A stretch of DNA of 64,000 nucleotides from Streptococcus cristatus ATCC 51100 (lineage in GTDB: Bacteria > Bacillota > Bacilli > Lactobacillales > Streptococcaceae). Position numbers and translations under genes: made by a program. The notes beneath the pieces were generated by a model. It was not told the DNA's origin and did no database searches. It saw nothing but the letters and a program-made list of their open reading frames with translations. Of the stretch, positions 58,136-64,000 are shown in pieces (positions within the stretch are counted from its first letter, which is position 1; each line of letters starts with the position of its first letter). The DNA is taken from contig NZ_CP050133.1 of NCBI RefSeq assembly GCF_011612585.1, positions 434,001-498,000 of the forward strand, given 5' to 3'.

Positions 58136-58205
58136 GGAGTTTGGTGGCCAAGCAGCCGAAAGCCTTCTTGGCTTAATGAACAATCTTAAGAGAAAGATTA
58201 GACTT

Positions 58206-59462
58206 ATGCAGATTATTACATTTATTATTATTTTTGGGATCATCGTGGTGGTTCATGAGTTTGGACATTTCTACTTTGCCAAAAAATCAGGCATTCTAGT
58301 TCGTGAGTTTGCCATTGGGATGGGTCCGAAAATCTTTGCTCATATTGGCAAGGATGGAACAGCCTATACGATTCGGATTCTGCCGCTCGGTGGTTATGTC
58401 CGCATGGCTGGCTGGGGCGAGGATTCGACAGAAATCAAAACAGGTACGCCAGCTAGTCTGACCTTGAATGAAGATGGGAAAGTCGTCCGCATCAATCTGT
58501 CTGGCAAGAAAATCGATCAGACAGCTCTGCCTATGAATGTGATCAGTTTTGATTTTGAAGAAAAGCTGGAGATTACAGGGCTGGTCTTAGATGAGACCAA
58601 GACTTATTCTGTTGATCACGATGCGACCATTGTTGAGGAAGACGGAACGGAAGTTCGGATTGCTCCGCTGGATGTCCAGTATCAAAATGCGACTATTTGG
58701 GGACGACTCATCACCAATTTTGCTGGCCCCATGAATAATTTCATTTTGAGCATTCTAGTTTTCATGCTCTTGGCCTTTCTTCAAGGCGGTGTCCAAGATG
58801 AAAATAGCAATCATTTTCGGGTGCTAGAAGGTAGCGCTGTTGCCAAGGCAGGGGTGAAAAGCAATGACCAGATTCTGAAAGTCAACAATTATGAGATTGC
58901 AAACTGGGACGACCTAACCAAAGCCGTGTCAGCAGCGACGAAGGATAAGGCAGATGCACCAACATTGACCATCACTTATAAGAGTGACGGTCAGACTCGT
59001 AAAGTGGACATTGAGCCTAAAAAAGAGGGTGACCGCTATCTATTGGATGTTTCACCTGCTATCAAGACTGGTTTTTGGGACAAGGTAGTCGGAGGCTTTA
59101 CCGCTACTTGGACGACTACAGGTCGGATTTTGACAGCCTTGAAAGATTTGATTTTTAACTTTAATTTAAATAAATTGGGCGGTCCAGTTGCTATTTATAA
59201 TGTCAGCAGTCAGGCAGCTCAGCAAGGTCTGCCGGCTATTCTGAGTCTCTTAGCTATGCTGTCTCTTAATATCGGGATCTTTAATTTAATTCCGATTCCG
59301 GCTTTGGACGGTGGAAAAATTGTCCTCAATATCCTTGAGGCTATCCGTCGCAAACCCTTGAAACGGGAAACAGAAAGCTATGTTACCCTCGCAGGGGTAG
59401 CTGTCATGGTTGTCCTCATGATCGCTGTGACTTGGAATGATATTATGAAATTGTTCTTCTAA
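58206..59462 (+). CDS. rseP: Site-2 zinc protease RseP/Eep
   Basis: A 418-residue intramembrane protease with HEFGH in the first helix (zinc ligands), a PDZ domain (about 195-290) and the third ligand motif PIPALDGGK. In streptococci Eep processes pheromone and lipoprotein signal peptides and regulators. The ATG at 58206 gives the expected [18 protein letters not shown] start. A weak AAGAGAAAG precedes it; ATGs at 58176 and 58122 give longer, less likely forms. Confidence 0.92.
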   Translation: MQIITFIIIFGIIVVVHEFGHFYFAKKSGILVREFAIGMGPKIFAHIGKDGTAYTIRILPLGGYVRMAGWGEDSTEIKTGTPASLTLNEDGKVVRINLSGKKIDQTALPMNVISFDFEEKLEITGLVLDETKTYSVDHDATIVEEDGTEVRIAPLDVQYQNATIWGRLITNFAGPMNNFILSILVFMLLAFLQGGVQDENSNHFRVLEGSAVAKAGVKSNDQILKVNNYEIANWDDLTKAVSAATKDKADAPTLTITYKSDGQTRKVDIEPKKEGDRYLLDVSPAIKTGFWDKVVGGFTATWTTTGRILTALKDLIFNFNLNKLGGPVAIYNVSSQAAQQGLPAILSLLAMLSLNIGIFNLIPIPALDGGKIVLNILEAIRRKPLKRETESYVTLAGVAVMVVLMIAVTWNDIMKLFF

Positions 59463-59491
59463 CATTTAAAAAATTGAAAAATATTCTATGA

Positions 59492-61357
<1,866 letters not shown>

Positions 61358-61358
61358 A

Positions 61359-61390
61359 AACAACTGCCAGTTTTGTCTGGCAGTTTTCTT
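61359..61390 (+). terminator. Terminator after proS
   Basis: AACTGCCAG / CTGGCAGTT with a six-base loop, then TTCTTTT. Confidence 0.85.
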
Positions 61391-61444
61391 TTGCTTATTG
61401 GACCTGAAAATGCTATAGTAGGGAAAAATGGATTGGAGGAATGA

Positions 61445-61828
61445 ATGATGGGATTATTCAGTGGTTTATTGGGCAATGCTTCTCAGAAAGATATTGAAAA
61501 AACAGAAAGAGAATTGGAGAATATTCTGACGCCAGCAGAAAATGTGGAGTTGGCTTTCAGTCTTATTCGTGACTTGATTGTCTTTACAGATAAGCGCTTG
61601 ATTTTGGTGGACAAGCAGGGAGTGACAGGTAAGAAAACGGCTTATAAGTCTTATCCTTATCGCTCCATTTCTCGTTTTTCAGTGGAAACGGCTGGCCACT
61701 TTGACCTAGACGCTGAGCTGAAAATCTGGGTTTCCAGTGCTGAGGAACCAGCCGAAACCTTAACCTTCCGAAGTGATAAAAGTGTCATTGCCATCCAAAA
61801 AGCGCTGGCGGAAGCAGTATTGAGATAA
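61445..61828 (+). CDS. PH-domain-like protein (bacterial PH)
   Basis: A 127-residue soluble protein. The region 30-125 (DLIVFTDKRLILVDKQGVTGKKTAYKSYPYRSISRFSVETAG) is the seven-strand pattern of bacterial PH domains such as YvbH/bPH. These bind unknown partners or lipids. GGAGGA precedes two consecutive ATGs. Function unknown. Confidence 0.8.
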   Translation: MMGLFSGLLGNASQKDIEKTERELENILTPAENVELAFSLIRDLIVFTDKRLILVDKQGVTGKKTAYKSYPYRSISRFSVETAGHFDLDAELKIWVSSAEEPAETLTFRSDKSVIAIQKALAEAVLR

Positions 61829-61852
61829 AAAGCGGTTTCAACCGCTTTTTTT
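61827..61852 (+). terminator. Terminator after PH-domain gene
   Basis: AAAAAGCGGTT / AACCGCTTTTT with a two-base loop and seven Ts. Confidence 0.88.
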
Positions 61853-61928
61853 GCAAACAAAAACTAACCATAGCTTATTAGCTTGGTTAGTTCATAAATA
61901 AAGTTTGACGATCTGGAATACTTCCTAT

Positions 61929-62396
61929 CTAGTTGTCTTCACTAGGGAAAGTTTCACCAAAATGCAGCTCAGAGTATGGAGTTTCAAAATGACCTCCGTC
62001 ATAAGTTACCTTGACTGAAGTTATTCCAAAGTCAACGATTATTGGTTTTGTAGCTGTTATAAAGACATAGCGATTAGCGTTTTGTTTTATATCATAGACT
62101 TTTGCTGCTCCGTAAATGGAATCGGAAGCATAGATATCTCCATTTTTAGTCGATTTGCTTATTTCAATGGTCTTCTTAACAGGAGAGTAGGATAGATTAT
62201 AAGCTTCTTTTTTTCCAATGCCTTGTGTAATAAAAGTTTCGTTGTCATCACTTTTAGCTTGAAAGTGAATAAAATTTTTATCAAAACTTTTCTGAGCGTT
62301 GTTCATAACGAGAAATACATTTACTCCCCATGCAGCTAAGCCCAAAATAAGAAGAGAAGCGATACCAATAAAAACAGTTTTTTTAGTTAAGCGCAT
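61929..62396 (-). CDS. Uncharacterised exported or membrane-anchored protein
   Basis: A 155-residue protein with a basic start and one helix (about 8-31), then a beta-rich extracellular part without Cys. No lipobox, so it is probably a signal-anchored protein. TCAAGGAGC precedes the ATG. Not recognised. Two such exported proteins sit here on the minus strand between proS and polC, which are usually closer together in relatives. Confidence 0.65.
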   Translation of the reverse strand: MRLTKKTVFIGIASLLILGLAAWGVNVFLVMNNAQKSFDKNFIHFQAKSDDNETFITQGIGKKEAYNLSYSPVKKTIEISKSTKNGDIYASDSIYGAAKVYDIKQNANRYVFITATKPIIVDFGITSVKVTYDGGHFETPYSELHFGETFPSEDN

Positions 62397-62546
62397 AAAA
62401 GCTCCTTGAAAATCATGCTATTGGAGAAGTGAAAGCCAATAGCTTGCTCTAAAAAATTTTTTCTACGTTTTTTCTTGCTGGTGAACTAAGGACTTGGCTA
62501 GCAAGACAGGATAGTTTCTAAAGTAAAAAATAAGTCAGAAAAGATT

Positions 62547-63089
62547 TCATTCTTCTGTGAATCCTTGAGATAGCAGAAAAGCAAAGAAATCTTCGGGCTT
62601 TTCCTTAAGTTTTTTGAATAGGTTATCTTTAGTTGTTTCCCCTAAAGCAGCCATGACTTGTTTTTCTTTTGCTTTGCTGAGATCAAAGTGGGCAACTTGT
62701 GCAACGGTTTTCTTGTCCTCTGAAACTTTGACTTCAAGTGTGACTCCATCTAACTTGCTGAATTTATCATAAAAGTCACCAGCTTTTAATTCTTCTTGAT
62801 AAATGTTGCTGATTTCTTCAGGACTCTTACTTTGTTCGTCCTCTTGAGTCGGTTTCGTAGCCATAAAATCGAAGGCTCGAATCTTATCTTTTTGATAATA
62901 AGCGACAATTTTATTATTGTATCCGTTAGGCATGTTGTAAGCAAAAGTCTTAGTTTTTACTTTCTCTTCTTTTTTTGGCTTGCTTTGGCTCTGACTTTGG
63001 TTGGGTTTGTTTTCGTGCTTAGTTTGCTTAGGCATGCTGCAGGCAGTCAAAGCCAGCAGACAGGCGCTAGCTAGTAAAATTTTCTTCAC
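62547..63089 (-). CDS. DUF1307-like lipoprotein
   Basis: A 180-residue lipoprotein with lipobox LTAC (Cys17), a Gln/Ser/Lys-rich linker (NQSQSQSKPKKEEK), and a C-terminal domain (about 45-180) resembling YehR/DUF1307 small lipoproteins. AAAAGGAG lies before the ATG. Function unknown. Confidence 0.75.
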   Translation of the reverse strand: MKKILLASACLLALTACSMPKQTKHENKPNQSQSQSKPKKEEKVKTKTFAYNMPNGYNNKIVAYYQKDKIRAFDFMATKPTQEDEQSKSPEEISNIYQEELKAGDFYDKFSKLDGVTLEVKVSEDKKTVAQVAHFDLSKAKEKQVMAALGETTKDNLFKKLKEKPEDFFAFLLSQGFTEE

Positions 63090-63256
63090 AGTTAAGACTC
63101 CTTTTGATAAATGTTTTTTCTATTATATCATAACTTAGTTTTAAGACAAGAAAACATATAAATATATAGACGTCAACAACTTTACTCCGCTCTTTTTCTA
63201 TCGAAAAAAGTGCTGATTTATGGTAAAATAGGGTCACTACTGTACGAGGAAATGTC

Positions 63257-64000
63257 ATGTCAAACAAGTTTGAAATTTTAATGCATCAACTGGATATGCC
63301 ACTGGAAATGAGAAATTCAGAGGCCTTTTTGAATGCTGAAATTGAGAAAGTTCTGGTCCATAAGGTTAGTCGGGTCTGGGAGTTTCATTTTTCTTTTGCG
63401 AATATCCTGCCCATTGAGATTTTTCGGGAATTGCAGAAGCGCTTAGCTCAAGAGTTTTCTAAGACAGGTAATCAAGCTGTTTTTGAAATTCATTGTCAGA
63501 CTCCTCAGGTGTCGGATGAGCTCTTACAGGCTTATTACCGGCTGGCCTTCGAGGAAGGTCCATGTGCCAGTCATGGCTTCAAGAGCCTGTATCAGGATTT
63601 GCGGGTCCATTTGGATGGGGACAAGCTGCTGATTGAGGGGGCTTCGACCATTGATACGGAGCATTTTCGTAAGAATCACCTGCCCAATCTCAGTCGTCAG
63701 CTGGTCAAGTACGGCTTTCCACATCTGACCTGTCAGGTTCAGCACAGCGATGAGCTGACCCAGCAGCAAGCAGAGAATTTCCAGGCGGAGAATGATAAGA
63801 TTGTCCAGGCGGCCAATGAAGAAGCACTAAAAGCCATGGAATCCCTGCAGCAGATGGCGCCGCCGCCAGAGGAAAAGCCAGTCTATGACTTCCAAGCTCG
63901 CAAGGCTGCGGCTAAACCAAATCTGGATAAGGCAGAGATTACTCCTATGATTGAAGTTCAGACTGAGGAAAATCGTCTGGTCTTCGAGGGAATGGTCTTT
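63257..64000 (+). CDS. polC: DNA polymerase III PolC, N-terminal part (cut by window end)
   Basis: The first 248 codons of the Gram-positive replicative polymerase. It begins MSNKFEILMHQL, followed by the N-terminal domain (VWEFHFSFANILPIEIF, EGPCASHGFKSLYQDL) and the start of the OB-fold region (KAEITPMIEVQTEENRLVFEG). The exonuclease and polymerase domains lie outside. The ATG at 63257 was chosen because it gives the known family start; an ATG at 63252 is out of frame. ACGAGGAAA precedes it. Confidence 0.92.
   Translation, partial: MSNKFEILMHQLDMPLEMRNSEAFLNAEIEKVLVHKVSRVWEFHFSFANILPIEIFRELQKRLAQEFSKTGNQAVFEIHCQTPQVSDELLQAYYRLAFEEGPCASHGFKSLYQDLRVHLDGDKLLIEGASTIDTEHFRKNHLPNLSRQLVKYGFPHLTCQVQHSDELTQQQAENFQAENDKIVQAANEEALKAMESLQQMAPPPEEKPVYDFQARKAAAKPNLDKAEITPMIEVQTEENRLVFEGMVF

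Overview
The window is chromosomal DNA of a Streptococcus, most likely of the sanguinis/gordonii/mitis side of the genus. The evidence is gene content and order: rsmH-ftsL-pbp2X-mraY, glmU-nudix-macP-mtnN, tmk-holB-yabA-rsmI, uppS-cdsA-rseP-proS-polC, DUF4059 next to trxB, and an msrAB fusion are all typical streptococcal arrangements. Extended -10 promoters (TGnTATAAT) and short U-tailed terminators are frequent. The species is inferred, not proven. No rRNA, tRNA, CRISPR or prophage was found.

Layout. 0-1.6 kb: a complete IS1182-type insertion sequence that landed in a terminator hairpin and duplicated it. 1.8-9.5 kb: a lipoprotein, an M20D amidohydrolase, a cystine-type binding lipoprotein behind a match to the published CmbR motif, then metQ, an M20 dipeptidase, metN and metP. 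9.5-12.3 kb: a triple-hairpin intergenic repeat, a long structured leader, an ECF S component, a SAM hydroxide adenosyltransferase and a second S component. 12.3-15 kb: a small accessory locus with a short membrane protein, an XRE regulator, three related membrane proteins (the third broken by a stop codon) and a CPBP protease. 15-20 kb: trhO, an AraC/VOC/TfoX group, a DJ-1 protein and a DUF4299 protein. 20.3-23.6 kb: a nucleoside phosphorylase with ECF ATPase and EcfT. 23.7-28 kb: an unknown membrane protein, rsmG, lemA-htpX and an MFS exporter.

28.3-37.3 kb: division and wall genes (rsmH, ftsL, pbp2X, mraY), a DEAD helicase, an amino-acid ABC permease and ATPase, DUF4059 and trxB. 37.5-41.3 kb: a 1253-residue secreted protein with nine Bsp-like repeats and a C39-like cysteine peptidase domain; two repeats come from a perfect 309-bp tandem duplication. 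41.3-42.4 kb: a gene-poor stretch with a possible bacteriocin-immunity gene, a hairpin and a possible response-regulator fragment. 42.4-49.3 kb: glmU to mtnN, a YitT protein, tmk to rsmI. 49.4-53.7 kb: serC-serA behind a near-consensus CodY box, an ArsC-like reductase, msrAB and a small DNA-binding-like protein. 53.9-64 kb: tkt, yajC, uppS, cdsA, rseP, proS, a PH-like protein, two minus-strand exported proteins, and the start of polC, cut by the window edge.

How it fits together. Much of the window serves sulfur amino acid uptake (CmbR-type site, metQNP, cystine-type ABC) and envelope building. The two S components, the SAM-cleaving enzyme, the nucleoside phosphorylase and the ECF motor look like one nucleoside or SAM-related uptake/salvage function split in two by about 8 kb of other genes. 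No single gene here is a clearly new system. The best leads are that split ECF set with its shared leader motif, the DUF6773-like/XRE/CPBP locus, and the repeat-expanded C39 surface protein.
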